From the NCBI GenBank assembly GCA_947644545.1, contig CANRZW010000004.1:62001-126000 (forward strand): DNA of 64,000 nt, in the 5' to 3' direction. The notes below the pieces were generated by a model. The model saw nothing but the letters and a program-made list of their open reading frames with translations. It was not told the DNA's origin and did no database searches. Positions 46,826-55,500 of the stretch are shown here, one piece after another; within the stretch, counting starts at the first letter, position 1, and the number at the start of each line of letters is the position of its first letter. A program made the translations under genes and the position numbers. Source of the DNA: an uncultured Lachnospiraceae bacterium (GTDB taxonomy: Bacteria; Bacillota; Clostridia; Lachnospirales; Lachnospiraceae).

Positions 46826-47701
46826 ATGTCGATCATACTGGATCATGTTAATTATGTATATGGCGGAGACACCTCGTTGGCGGTGCACGCGCTGCAGGAT
46901 ATCAATCTGGTGATTCCCGACGGGCAGTTTATCGGCCTGATCGGACATACCGGATCCGGCAAATCTACGCTGGTGCAGCATCTGAATGGGCTGTTGAAAC
47001 CGACGGATGGCAGCATTTATTTCAATGGCGAGGACATTCATGCGCAGGACTATGATAAGAAGAAGCTTCGCAGTAAGGTGGGACTGGTATTTCAGTATCC
47101 GGAACATCAGTTGTTCGAGATTGATGTGTTCTCGGATGTCTGCTTCGGGCCGAGGAATTTGGGGTTATCCAAGCAGGAAACGGAGCTGCGGGCTTATGCG
47201 GCGTTGAAACAGGTCGGCTTGGAAGACGATTATTTCTACCAATCTCCGTTTGATCTGTCGGGCGGGCAGAAGAGAAGGGTGGCAATCGCAGGAGTGTTAG
47301 CCATGAAACCGGATATCCTTGTGCTGGATGAGCCGACAGCCGGTCTGGATCCCAAGGGCAGGGATGAGATTCTGGATCAGATCGCGAAATTGAAAGAAGA
47401 AACAGGGATAACGGTCATTCTGGTGTCTCACAGTATGGAAGATGTGGCGAAATACGTGGAGCGGATCATTGTTATGAACCAGGGCTCTGTTATGTATGAC
47501 GATGTGCCGAGAGAAGTTTTTCAACATTACAGAGAGTTGGAGGAGGTAGGGCTGGCAGCGCCCCAGGTAACCTATATTATGAAAGCGCTTCATGAGAGCG
47601 GGATACCGGTCCGGACGGATGCCACAACGATCGCAGAAGCAAGCCAGGAGATATTGCGCGCCATGAACGGCAGGACGGCAGAGCATGGAAAGCAGGTTTG
47701 A
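46826..47701 (+). CDS. ecfA2: ECF transporter ATPase EcfA2
   Basis: 291 residues. Walker A GHTGSGKST, VFQYPEHQLFE (the YPEHQ Q-loop typical of EcfA2), LSGGQKRR, ILVLDEPTAGLD and VSHSMEDV. It heterodimerises with EcfA1 and follows it by 46 bp. Confidence 0.96.
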   Translation: MSIILDHVNYVYGGDTSLAVHALQDINLVIPDGQFIGLIGHTGSGKSTLVQHLNGLLKPTDGSIYFNGEDIHAQDYDKKKLRSKVGLVFQYPEHQLFEIDVFSDVCFGPRNLGLSKQETELRAYAALKQVGLEDDYFYQSPFDLSGGQKRRVAIAGVLAMKPDILVLDEPTAGLDPKGRDEILDQIAKLKEETGITVILVSHSMEDVAKYVERIIVMNQGSVMYDDVPREVFQHYRELEEVGLAAPQVTYIMKALHESGIPVRTDATTIAEASQEILRAMNGRTAEHGKQV

Positions 47702-47782
47702 ACGGGCAATATCCGACGTCGCTAACACGCTAACGTGTTGCCGATAAGAGAATACGATACTGAAAGGAAATAAGAAACGATT

Positions 47783-48583
47783 ATGTTACGAGATATTACA
47801 TTGGGCCAGTATTATCAGACAGAGTCTGTCATTCATAAATTGGACCCGCGTGTGAAACTGATAGCGACTGTGTGCTTTATCATCTCTCTGTTTGTGGTGA
47901 AGAGCTGGATCGGATATGTGGTGGCGGCAGTCTTTCTGGCTGCAGCGATCAAGCTGTCGCATGTCCCGTTCAAATTCATGGTTAAGGGCATGAAGGCGAT
48001 CGTATTTATTTTGCTGATCACCGTGGTATTCAATCTGTTTCTGACTCCGGGTGAGGTTTTGGTATCAGTCTGGAAACTGAGGATCACAAAAGAGGGATTG
48101 CAGCTGGCGGTGACAATGGCTGTGCGTTTGTCATTCCTGATTGTGGGTTCTTCGATCATGACCTTGACGACAACGCCGAACAGCCTGACGGATGCGATGG
48201 AGAAGCTGATGAAGCCGTTGAAGATATTTAAAGTACCGGTGCATGAAGTGGCCATGATGATGTCAATCGCGCTGCGTTTTATTCCGATCCTGTTGGAAGA
48301 GACGGATAAGATCATGAAGGCACAGATCGCAAGAGGCGCCGATTTCGAGTGCGGCAATCTGATCAAAAAGGCGAAGGCGATGGTTCCCTTACTGGTGCCG
48401 TTGTTTATCTCCGCATTCCGCAGGGCGAACGACCTGGCGATGGCAATGGAAGCAAGATGTTACCGGGGCGGGGAACACAGAACGAAGATGAAGCCGCTTC
48501 GATACGCAGGCCGCGACCGGATAGCCTACGCTGTGTTGGCGGGGTATTTCGCGGTGTGTATCGGGATCAGGATCTGGTTATAG
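47783..48583 (+). CDS. ecfT: ECF transporter transmembrane subunit EcfT
   Basis: 266 residues with five or six membrane segments. LGQYYQTESVIHKLDPRVKL opens the protein; the two coupling helices carry AQIARGADFE and AMEARCYRGG, the paired Ala-Arg motifs that engage EcfA1/A2. truA starts 65 bp after its stop. Confidence 0.95.
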   Translation: MLRDITLGQYYQTESVIHKLDPRVKLIATVCFIISLFVVKSWIGYVVAAVFLAAAIKLSHVPFKFMVKGMKAIVFILLITVVFNLFLTPGEVLVSVWKLRITKEGLQLAVTMAVRLSFLIVGSSIMTLTTTPNSLTDAMEKLMKPLKIFKVPVHEVAMMMSIALRFIPILLEETDKIMKAQIARGADFECGNLIKKAKAMVPLLVPLFISAFRRANDLAMAMEARCYRGGEHRTKMKPLRYAGRDRIAYAVLAGYFAVCIGIRIWL

Positions 48584-48648
48584 CGAGAAGCGGTTCCGGT
48601 GCAGGAACCAGGCTGTTTGATAGGATGAAAGAGGTTCGGTGTAAGCAT

Positions 48649-49389
48649 ATGAAGAGAGTCATGTTAACGGTAGCCTATGACGGAACAAGGTATCATGGGT
48701 GGCAGATTCAGAATAATGGGGAGACGATAGAAGGCATCTTGAACAGATGCCTTTCTGAACTTCTGGGCGAAACGATAGAGGTGATCGGGGCAAGCCGCAC
48801 GGATTCCGGCGTTCATGCGATGGGGAATGTTGCTGTTTTCGATACGGAAAGTCCGATTCCGGCCGATAAAATATCGTATGCCTTAAATCGCAGGCTTCCG
48901 GAGGACATTACAATACAGAGATCGCAGCAGGTGGATCCGGCGTTCCATCCTCGTCATACGGTGAGCCATAAGACTTATGAGTATCGCATTTATTGTGCTC
49001 CTTTTCCCATGCCGGTCAGAAGGCTTTATTCCCACTTTACCTATGTGCCTATGGATCTTTCACTGATGCAGAGCGCGGCTAAGTATCTGGTCGGAACGCA
49101 TGACTTTAAGAGTTTCTGCAGTACGCAGGCGCAGGTGGAGTCGACGATACGCCAGGTGGAATCCCTGGACGTGTTCCGGGAGGGCAGGGAGCTCGTGATT
49201 CGTGTGACGGGGAGAGGATTCCTCTACAATATGGTCAGGATCATAGCCGGAACGTTGATGGAAGTGGGCAGAGGCTATATCGCGCCGGAAGAAGTGGTGA
49301 GGATATTAGAGGCGAAGGATCGTCAGGCGGCGGGGCCGACGGCCCCGGCCTGTGGACTTACTCTGGTACAGATTGTATATGAGCAGTAG
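48649..49389 (+). CDS. truA: tRNA pseudouridine synthase A
   Basis: 246 residues from ATG 48649; the same frame stays open upstream through ecfT, but that part is a shadow. KRVMLTVAYDGTRYHGWQIQ and IGASRTDSGVHAMGNVA with the catalytic Asp identify TruA, which makes pseudouridine 38-40 in tRNA anticodon arms. The usual rplM and rpsI genes do not follow; a converging sugar kinase gene does. Confidence 0.95.
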   Translation: MKRVMLTVAYDGTRYHGWQIQNNGETIEGILNRCLSELLGETIEVIGASRTDSGVHAMGNVAVFDTESPIPADKISYALNRRLPEDITIQRSQQVDPAFHPRHTVSHKTYEYRIYCAPFPMPVRRLYSHFTYVPMDLSLMQSAAKYLVGTHDFKSFCSTQAQVESTIRQVESLDVFREGRELVIRVTGRGFLYNMVRIIAGTLMEVGRGYIAPEEVVRILEAKDRQAAGPTAPACGLTLVQIVYEQ

Positions 49390-49446
49390 GTCGTGCAAAG
49401 ATGATGATATCGCTTTACGATACAGCCCGGTAGAAAGGAGACGCTG

Positions 49447-50355
49447 CTAGGAGCAGTGAGAATCCATCAGAAATTGCTGTACCTCCGCATAGAGAGGAAT
49501 AGAGGGCGCTGCGCTGGGACGGGAGACCGTGATCGCGGAGGCAGCGGAAGCCTCTCTGAGAGCCGTCTCCACGGAGGTATTTCTGCAGACTGCCGCAAGG
49601 AAATAACCACAGAAGGTATCACCCGCAGCGGTAGTGTCTACGGCGGTAACCTTGAAGATGGGATGACTGAGCCGCGTCTCCTTCTGCGAATAGAGTACGC
49701 CGTTGTGCCCCAAAGTCATAATGACCGTGGCATGCGGATATTCCACCGCCAGGCGGTCAAGAATGGTTTCGTAGGGAGCATCGGGCTGCATTCCGACAAG
49801 CTGGGCTGCTTCCAGTTCGTTTACGATGAAATAATCTACCAGATCGAGCGGAACGGCCGTAAGGTCCTCAGGCATGGGGGACGGATTGAACGCAACCAGC
49901 ATCCCTTTTTCATGAGATTTGGTGATGATGGTTGCGATCAGGTTCGTTTCGTTCTGGAGGAGCGTCACGTCTCCCGGCATTCCTTGGGCCAGAACCGTAT
50001 CGATATATGTATCGGTGAGCATCTGGTTCGTGCCGCCGTATACGATAATACGATTCTGGCCTTCGGCGTTGACTTCAATAACGGTATGGCCGCTTGGTGC
50101 GTCCAGTGTGCGTACCTGGGAAGTATCGACGCCGGCTTCCTGCAGGATATCCGTGAGGAAGGTTCCGCCGCTTCCGATCATGCCGGCATGGAGAACCTGC
50201 GCGCCGGCTCTTGCTGCCGCAATGGACTGATTCAGGCCCTTGCCGCCGGCCGCTACGTGATAATCTCTTGCATGGATGGTCTGTCCGGGTCTTACGAATT
50301 CGCGGACGTTATAGACGTTGTCGATATTGAGAGAGCCAAAATTAATGATTTTCAT
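49447..50355 (-). CDS. rbsK: Ribokinase-like PfkB family kinase
   Basis: 302 residues from the ATG complementary to 50353-50355 (GAAAGGAAC upstream). INFGSLNIDNVYNV, the sugar motif GGKGLNQSIAAARAGA and the C-terminal ATP/anion-hole motif AVDTTAAGDTFCGYF place it with ribokinases. Third gene of the leftward arm of the LacI regulon. Given RbsD in the rightward arm, ribose or a related pentose is a reasonable substrate, but a hexose or deoxy sugar is not excluded. Confidence 0.82.
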   Translation of the reverse strand: MKIINFGSLNIDNVYNVREFVRPGQTIHARDYHVAAGGKGLNQSIAAARAGAQVLHAGMIGSGGTFLTDILQEAGVDTSQVRTLDAPSGHTVIEVNAEGQNRIIVYGGTNQMLTDTYIDTVLAQGMPGDVTLLQNETNLIATIITKSHEKGMLVAFNPSPMPEDLTAVPLDLVDYFIVNELEAAQLVGMQPDAPYETILDRLAVEYPHATVIMTLGHNGVLYSQKETRLSHPIFKVTAVDTTAAGDTFCGYFLAAVCRNTSVETALREASAASAITVSRPSAAPSIPLYAEVQQFLMDSHCS

Positions 50356-50377
50356 AAGTGAGTTCCTTTCTGGTCGT

Positions 50378-51220
50378 TTATGGAGCCGTCCTATGGCTGT
50401 CAGGAAGAGACGTTGTACCTGGCATACGTTTTTGGAGGGCCGCAAGAGAGTACTCGATATCTTCCAGGGCTTCTTTCTCCGTAAAGCAGCCGACAGCGAC
50501 CATGTCCTGATCGCGGATCGTATTCCAGACAAAGTTCAATCCGACAAAGGGCGATAAGCGGCCTGCGGCCATGGACTTTATTGTCAGAACCGGTTTCCTG
50601 GCATTATGAATCAGCCTTGCCGTCTCCTCCACATCCCGCTGCATTAAGAATCCCTGACAGTTATAGATCTGAATATAAGTCTGAACATCATAGTCATTTT
50701 CGTCGCAGTACTCTACAATCTCGGGCATATGCGCCGACGCGCCGGGTACCATGCCCGCTTCACGGATCATGTAGAGATAATCCTCGATTCTGTCGATTTT
50801 GTGGGTATTCTTATTGAGGAGCTGCTCGAAGACAGAGTGAAGCGGCATACAGATGCTGGTTCCTCTGGCGGCGGATTCACGGATGATCCGCCCGGCTTCT
50901 CTGCGGCTCTCGGGCGTATCGTCAACCGGGAAGACAGGCTCATCGATGATGATCATCTTAGTGCGGCATGTCTTCTCGGCCTGCCTGATAGCGTCAGTCA
51001 GATGCCTGTCATAGTCAAACAGGCCCAGGATACAGTTGATATCATAGGATAAAAAGGTTTCCAGTATTTTAACGGTGAGATCCGTCGCATAATGCCGGTC
51101 CTTGATCAGTTGATCCTGTGAGAACGTGCGGTGGCTGAATCCTGAGATCCAGTTGCAGCCGATGATCAATCTGGAGACCTCTATCTCTTCAATGGTTGTC
51201 TTGGGAAAAATCGGTTGCAT
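50378..51220 (-). CDS. Uncharacterised TIM-barrel-like protein, paralogue of the 54.6-kb gene
   Basis: 280 residues. No family recognised with certainty. VSRLIIGCNWISGFSHRTFS, YLYMIREAGMVPGASAHMPE, VQTYIQIYNCQGFLMQ and KPVLTIKSMAAGRLSPFVGLNF suggest a barrel, with the last quarter (MVAVGCFTEKEALEDIEYSL) recalling aldo/keto reductase ends, though no Tyr-Lys-His-Asp catalytic set is evident. It is clearly related over its whole length to the 275-residue protein at 54644-55471. It lies between the dehydrogenase and kinase genes. Confidence 0.7.
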   Translation of the reverse strand: MQPIFPKTTIEEIEVSRLIIGCNWISGFSHRTFSQDQLIKDRHYATDLTVKILETFLSYDINCILGLFDYDRHLTDAIRQAEKTCRTKMIIIDEPVFPVDDTPESRREAGRIIRESAARGTSICMPLHSVFEQLLNKNTHKIDRIEDYLYMIREAGMVPGASAHMPEIVEYCDENDYDVQTYIQIYNCQGFLMQRDVEETARLIHNARKPVLTIKSMAAGRLSPFVGLNFVWNTIRDQDMVAVGCFTEKEALEDIEYSLAALQKRMPGTTSLPDSHRTAP

Positions 51221-51285
51221 GGAATGATCCTGTCCTTTCTGTAACCTGCGGCATTTCAGCCGCAGGCAAAGAGTCTGTAGAAATC

Positions 51286-52263
51286 TTAGAAGGTAATGAC
51301 ACCTTTAACGTAACCGTCTTCTTTATCTACCGAGCGGCAGAAGATATCATAGCAGTCACGATAATCCGCAACGTGCGTAACGAGTTCGCCCGGTGTATAG
51401 ACGCCCTTCGCGAGCAGTTCCCCGGTCCGGCGGATGATATCAGGATAGTAACGATTGCTCATGGGAGAGCAGTTGTACACATAGATGCCTGACATATGCC
51501 AGAGAGTACCGTCAAATTCCATCGGCTGGCGGTGCCAGGAGCCGATCACGAGCTTGCCGCCGAGATTCGGACCGTCGGGACGGCTGGTCAGTTCGTTTGC
51601 CAGGGCGAAACCGCTCTTGGATGCGGAGAATTCGATTACGATATCGGCGCCGCCGGCATCCTGAATCTCTCTGATCTTTGTTTTACCGGCAGCGGTATCC
51701 GGATTATAAAGCTCCGAACAGTAGTTGCGTGCGATATCCAGCCGGTCTTCACGGACATCAAAGGCGGTAACGCTGCCGGCCTGCGTGCCTCTCGTGAGAC
51801 CCTGCAGCGTCAGGTTGCCCATATAGCCTGCGCCGACCAGCACAACATTGTCACCGGCATCGATCCTGATGTTATTCAGGAGATTAACGACGCAGTTGGT
51901 CGGTTCTGCGACCCATTTCGCATAATCCGTAACGTCGTCCGGGATCCGGGCTACATTGGCAGCCGGAACATTATAATATTCCGCGAACATACCACGGTCA
52001 TTGCCGCAGCAGAAAACCTTGTCACCGGGTTTGAAATTGTGAACGTCCTTACCGACCTCTTTCACAATACCGCAGCCCTCATGTCCGAACATGAACGGCA
52101 GCGGACCTGTTGTGGACTGATTTCTGAAAAGGTAAGAGTCCCAGCAGCATACACCCGTTGCTTTATTTTCGATGAGCACTTCATCGGCTTTCAACGGTTC
52201 CAATTCGTATTCACGAATCTCGATCTTTCTTTCCTCCACGACCCATAAAGCGTTTGCTTTCAT
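51286..52263 (-). CDS. Zinc-type medium-chain dehydrogenase
   Basis: 325 residues after AAAGGAGGATCGCGAA. ATGVCCWDSYLF and GHEGCGIVKEVGKDV hold the catalytic zinc residues; VVLVGAGYMGNLTLQG is the NAD(P) fold; the structural-zinc Cys cluster of classical alcohol dehydrogenases is missing (GNDRGMFAEYYNVP in its place). It probably oxidises a sugar or polyol from the importer, consistent with the first place in the leftward operon. The exact substrate is unknown. Confidence 0.82.
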   Translation of the reverse strand: MKANALWVVEERKIEIREYELEPLKADEVLIENKATGVCCWDSYLFRNQSTTGPLPFMFGHEGCGIVKEVGKDVHNFKPGDKVFCCGNDRGMFAEYYNVPAANVARIPDDVTDYAKWVAEPTNCVVNLLNNIRIDAGDNVVLVGAGYMGNLTLQGLTRGTQAGSVTAFDVREDRLDIARNYCSELYNPDTAAGKTKIREIQDAGGADIVIEFSASKSGFALANELTSRPDGPNLGGKLVIGSWHRQPMEFDGTLWHMSGIYVYNCSPMSNRYYPDIIRRTGELLAKGVYTPGELVTHVADYRDCYDIFCRSVDKEDGYVKGVITF

Positions 52264-52322
52264 TTCGCGATCCTCCTTTTGATCTTTTTGTCATAACCTG
52301 CAGTCTATCCGGTTATATAGAT

Positions 52323-52330
52323 AAACGTTT
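52323..52330. promoter_or_regulatory. AAACGTTT operator box 1
   Basis: A perfect 8-bp palindrome in ATAAACGTTTTAC, 60 bp upstream of the dehydrogenase start and downstream of its promoter candidate. One of four such boxes around the LacI-family gene. Confidence 0.7.
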
Positions 52331-52369
52331 TACTAATGTAAATGAAAATAAAAAATTCATTATACAAAA

Positions 52370-52398
52370 ACTATAATCGGTTTGCACAAGTTTGTAAA
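52370..52398 (-). promoter_or_regulatory. Candidate promoter of the leftward dehydrogenase operon
   Basis: On the - strand: TTTACA (52398-52393), 17 bp, TATAGT (52375-52370). It reads toward the dehydrogenase gene; box 1 lies just downstream. Confidence 0.55.
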
Positions 52399-52463
52399 TT
52401 GTTACATGTCAACAAAAAAAGAAATCAAGATATATGAGAAATATACAAAAATGAACTTTGTGC

Positions 52464-52492
52464 TTGACAAATTATGTATCAAAACCTACAAT
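52464..52492 (+). promoter_or_regulatory. Promoter of the LacI-family regulator gene
   Basis: TTGACA (52464-52469), 17 bp, TACAAT (52487-52492). The AAACGTTT box at 52557-52564 lies in the transcribed leader, a position suited to autorepression. Confidence 0.8.
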
Positions 52493-52556
52493 AAACTCAA
52501 AACAGCCCAAGAAAAACGGTTGCGGCAATACAGATAGCGTGCAGTATGTGGTACAT

Positions 52557-52564
52557 AAACGTTT
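52557..52564. promoter_or_regulatory. AAACGTTT operator box 2
   Basis: Palindrome in CATAAACGTTTTTC, between the regulator's promoter and its start codon. Confidence 0.7.
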
Positions 52565-52630
52565 TTCTGCACGGGATTGACGATTGATCAATGCAATGAT
52601 CAATGTAAATGTGGGTGGGAGATTTTACTT

Positions 52631-53653
52631 TTGGGAAGAACAACAATAAAGGACGTTGCCAATCAGGTTGGTGTGTCTACGACGACAGTTTCCGTCGTGA
52701 TGAACCAGAAGAAACATCATATTTCCAAGGAGACGCAGGAGGCTATTTTCAAAGCGGCCAAGAAGTTGAATTACAGGCCGAATCAGCTGGCTGTCAGTAT
52801 GGTGACGAAGAAGTCCAATACGATAGCGCTGGTAGTGCCGGATATTTTGAATCCGTTCTTTGCGGAATTGGTAAACTGTATCGGTAATGAAGCCGCCAAG
52901 CATAACTATACCACGATCTTCTATTGTACGAATGATCAGCCCTTTGATGTGGAATGCGTGAAATCAGCCATAGACCGGAATGTGGAGGCTATTATCCTGG
53001 CGTTATCCAACAACGTTCAGAAGAGTAATATTGATGAATGCTACAGTCTTGCGGACGAAGCGCATGTGCCTATTGTACTGGTTGACCGTTATATTGACAG
53101 CTCCGACGTTGTCTGTGTGCGTGTCGATCATGAATTGGGAGGGTATCTGGCCACGAAGCATCTTCTTGAGTCAGGACACAGGCAGATTGCCTGTATTGCG
53201 GGGCCGATGAACAGTGACGTTTCCAAGCAGAGGTTATTCGGGTATATCCGTGCGCTGCAGGAGTATCATGTACTTTTCGATCCGACGCTTGTCGGCGAGG
53301 GGATGTTCCAGGTGGAGACGGGTTATAATCTGTTTGAAGGCCTGTATGAGAGGAACGTGTCCGCGATCTTTGCCAGCAGTGATACGATTGCTTACGGAAT
53401 CTATAAGAAGGCATATGAGATGGGACTGTCGATACCGAAGGATATTTCGGTAGTAGGGTACGACAACAATACATACAATGATTTTCTGCCTGCGCCCTTG
53501 ACTTCCGTCAGTCAGAACGTGAAGATGATCGGCGCGAACGTAGTCGATGTGGCTCTGAACTTTGGGGAAGTCTATAAGACGGATTCCCATCAGATCCTCT
53601 TAAAGCCGGAACTGGTGGTCAGAAAGAGCGTGATGCCCAATAAGCAGGCATGA
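52631..53653 (+). CDS. LacI-family transcriptional regulator
   Basis: 340 residues from TTG 52631 (GGGAG 8-9 nt upstream), giving MGRTTIKDVANQVGVSTTTVS, the normal LacI helix-turn-helix start; an earlier TTG at 52577 adds unneeded residues. YRPNQLAVSMVTKKSNTIALVVP is the hinge and domain entry, and the periplasmic-binding-like sensor follows to the end. It sits between divergent sugar operons and among four AAACGTTT palindromes, so it most likely represses both arms and itself until an intracellular sugar binds. Confidence 0.92.
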   Translation: MGRTTIKDVANQVGVSTTTVSVVMNQKKHHISKETQEAIFKAAKKLNYRPNQLAVSMVTKKSNTIALVVPDILNPFFAELVNCIGNEAAKHNYTTIFYCTNDQPFDVECVKSAIDRNVEAIILALSNNVQKSNIDECYSLADEAHVPIVLVDRYIDSSDVVCVRVDHELGGYLATKHLLESGHRQIACIAGPMNSDVSKQRLFGYIRALQEYHVLFDPTLVGEGMFQVETGYNLFEGLYERNVSAIFASSDTIAYGIYKKAYEMGLSIPKDISVVGYDNNTYNDFLPAPLTSVSQNVKMIGANVVDVALNFGEVYKTDSHQILLKPELVVRKSVMPNKQA

Positions 53654-53848
53654 TTAGAACCAGAGAATCAGAAACAGGAAATGACAAATAAGAAATAACA
53701 AATACGAAATGACCAATAGGAAGTGTGTCAGGGCTGCTATAGGGATGGATGCAGGAATGAACGTTAGCAGAACGGGAGCATTGTCGCGGCAGGAAACGCA
53801 TACGTACAGGAGCAGGATAAAGAAAAAAAGGATTTTCGCACCATGATA

Positions 53849-53856
53849 AAACGTTT
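53849..53856. promoter_or_regulatory. AAACGTTT operator box 3
   Basis: Palindrome in GATAAAACGTTTAAGC, downstream of the regulator gene. Confidence 0.7.
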
Positions 53857-53935
53857 AAGCAACGATAGATTATATAAATATGATTATTGCCATATTTTAC
53901 CAAGTATATAGAGGTTATTATTTTTTACAATAGTA

Positions 53936-53943
53936 AAACGTTT
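53936..53943. promoter_or_regulatory. AAACGTTT operator box 4
   Basis: Palindrome in AGTAAAACGTTTATC, 87 bp after box 3 and about 210 bp before rbsD. Spacing of boxes 3 and 4 would allow looping or two promoter-proximal sites. Confidence 0.7.
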
Positions 53944-54150
53944 ATCTAACTATGTATAGCATATATATGTATAACATACATATGTAAAAAATACACGTTA
54001 TACATTTCAGACGTATTTATTTATTCATTTCATGTTGTGATGCTGTTGTGTTTATTTAAGGCTGTGGTGCTGGGTCACAGGCACAAGGATAAGGATACGG
54101 AAAAAGCAGAAAAGGCAGAATATATTGTCCATGGACATAAGGAGGTTAAG

Positions 54151-54546
54151 ATGAAGAGAACAGGAATACAAAACGGAGAATTGATCAAAATACTGGCGAC
54201 GATCGGCCATACGCAGACGCTGGTGATCTCGGATGTGGGGCTTCCCGTTCCCAAAGGAGTACAATGCATCGATCTGGCGTTGATCGCCGGCATCCCTTCC
54301 TTCGTGGATGTACTGGATGCGGTTTGCAATGAATTTGTCTTTGAAGCCGGCATTTTGGCAGAAGAACTCAAGGAGGTGAATGTGGAAATGTATCGGTTCC
54401 TGGAAGAAAAGTTCAGTGATATCCCGTTATCATTTGTTCCGCATGAAACTTTGAAAGCGCTGAGTGAGGATTCCATGGTGATCATTCGGACCGGTGAAAC
54501 GAGATCTTACTGTAATATTATTCTGCAGGCAGGTGTAAACTTCTAA
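54151..54546 (+). CDS. rbsD: D-ribose pyranase
   Basis: 131 residues from ATG 54151, after AAGGAGGTTAAG. MKRTGIQNGELIKILATIGHTQTL, ISDVGLPVPKGVQCIDLALIAGIPSF and RTGETRSYCNIILQAGVNF are RbsD/FucU signatures. It equilibrates pyranose and furanose forms so a kinase can act. The partner kinase is in the leftward arm, and no RbsABC transporter is present. Confidence 0.92.
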   Translation: MKRTGIQNGELIKILATIGHTQTLVISDVGLPVPKGVQCIDLALIAGIPSFVDVLDAVCNEFVFEAGILAEELKEVNVEMYRFLEEKFSDIPLSFVPHETLKALSEDSMVIIRTGETRSYCNIILQAGVNF

Positions 54547-54643
54547 GGTCTGTGCAAGAGATCTGCGGGACTGATGCTATGAGCCGTATGGGACTGCAGA
54601 GCAACCGGGATGACAGACGAAAAAGAGTAAATGAGGTGATCTG

Positions 54644-55471
54644 ATGAATGACGGTGTTTTTGCGGGAACCAGGATCGGAAATATAGAATTGCCCAGGCTT
54701 CTTACCGGCTATCACAGCATTCGAGATCTGGGAAACAGGAAAAAATACGACGAGGCACAGACAAGGCGGGAACTGGCGGCTTTTCTTTCCGGCGGTATAA
54801 GCGGTGTCATAGGCGCTTTCAGTGCGGATCCCGAGAGGTTTGAGCAATTGAAGCGGGCGGAAGAGATCGCGGAACGTAATTTCATCATGCTTGACCTGAT
54901 GAATCTGACTGCGGGAGGCAGACTGGAACAGCACAGGGCGGTTGAGGCAAAGATTGCTGCGGCAGCTTCTAAGGGCGTGAAGATCTGTATTCTCGATACG
55001 GCCACAACGGAAAAAATGGTCAACAAACATAAACATGCGATCGAGGGTGTGGAAGAATATCTGGCCATGATCCGCAGCGCCGGGATGTGTACAGGCCTGC
55101 AGGCGAATATGCCGGAGATTATCACCTATGGCAACGACAATGGGTATGATGTGGATGTTTATGTACAAAACTATAACTGTGCCGGTTATTTGATGCAGGT
55201 GGAGATCGAGCAGTGTATCCAGGTGATTCACGATTCCCGAAAACCGGTCATCGCGCTTGATCCGGCAGCGGGTGGTAAGGTGACTCCCTATGTAGGATTG
55301 ACATTTGCCTGGAACTGCATTCGCGGGCAGGATCTTATCGCCTTTGAATCCCTGTATGGGTTTACGGCAGAGGAGATCATGGAGATCTCAAGCGCGGCGC
55401 TGGAACATAGGCTTCCCTGGTGTATCGGCAGAGATACGCCATCGAAAAATAAAGATATTTTCAAAAAATAA
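54644..55471 (+). CDS. Uncharacterised TIM-barrel-like protein, paralogue of the 50.4-kb gene
   Basis: 275 residues. Shares with the 280-residue protein at 50378-51220 the stretches EEYLAMIRSAGMCTGL/NMPEII, VYVQNYNCAGYLMQ, HDSRKPVIALDPAAGGKVTPYVGLTFAWN and IRGQDLIAFES. The two copies lie one in each divergent arm, implying related but distinct steps or a heteromer. No catalytic signature known to me is present. The function is unknown; a sugar-phosphate lyase, epimerase or reductase-like role would fit the context. Confidence 0.7.
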   Translation: MNDGVFAGTRIGNIELPRLLTGYHSIRDLGNRKKYDEAQTRRELAAFLSGGISGVIGAFSADPERFEQLKRAEEIAERNFIMLDLMNLTAGGRLEQHRAVEAKIAAAASKGVKICILDTATTEKMVNKHKHAIEGVEEYLAMIRSAGMCTGLQANMPEIITYGNDNGYDVDVYVQNYNCAGYLMQVEIEQCIQVIHDSRKPVIALDPAAGGKVTPYVGLTFAWNCIRGQDLIAFESLYGFTAEEIMEISSAALEHRLPWCIGRDTPSKNKDIFKK

Positions 55472-55500
55472 GTTTTTTCACACAGAAAGGAGACAGAGAA

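Larger units (their letters stand above)
53654..54150. other. Long AT-rich regulatory gap before rbsD
   Basis: 497 bp with no gene. It contains operator boxes 3 and 4 (53849 and 53936) and long A/T runs. The promoter of the rightward arm must lie here, but no hexamer pair stood out clearly. The short open frame that extends rbsD upstream to 54037 has no ribosome site. Confidence 0.6.

Noticed and set aside
48349..48648. 100-residue N-terminal extension of truA overlapping ecfT
   Set aside because: The extension is the out-of-frame 3' end of ecfT; TruA homologues start at KRVMLTVAYDGT.
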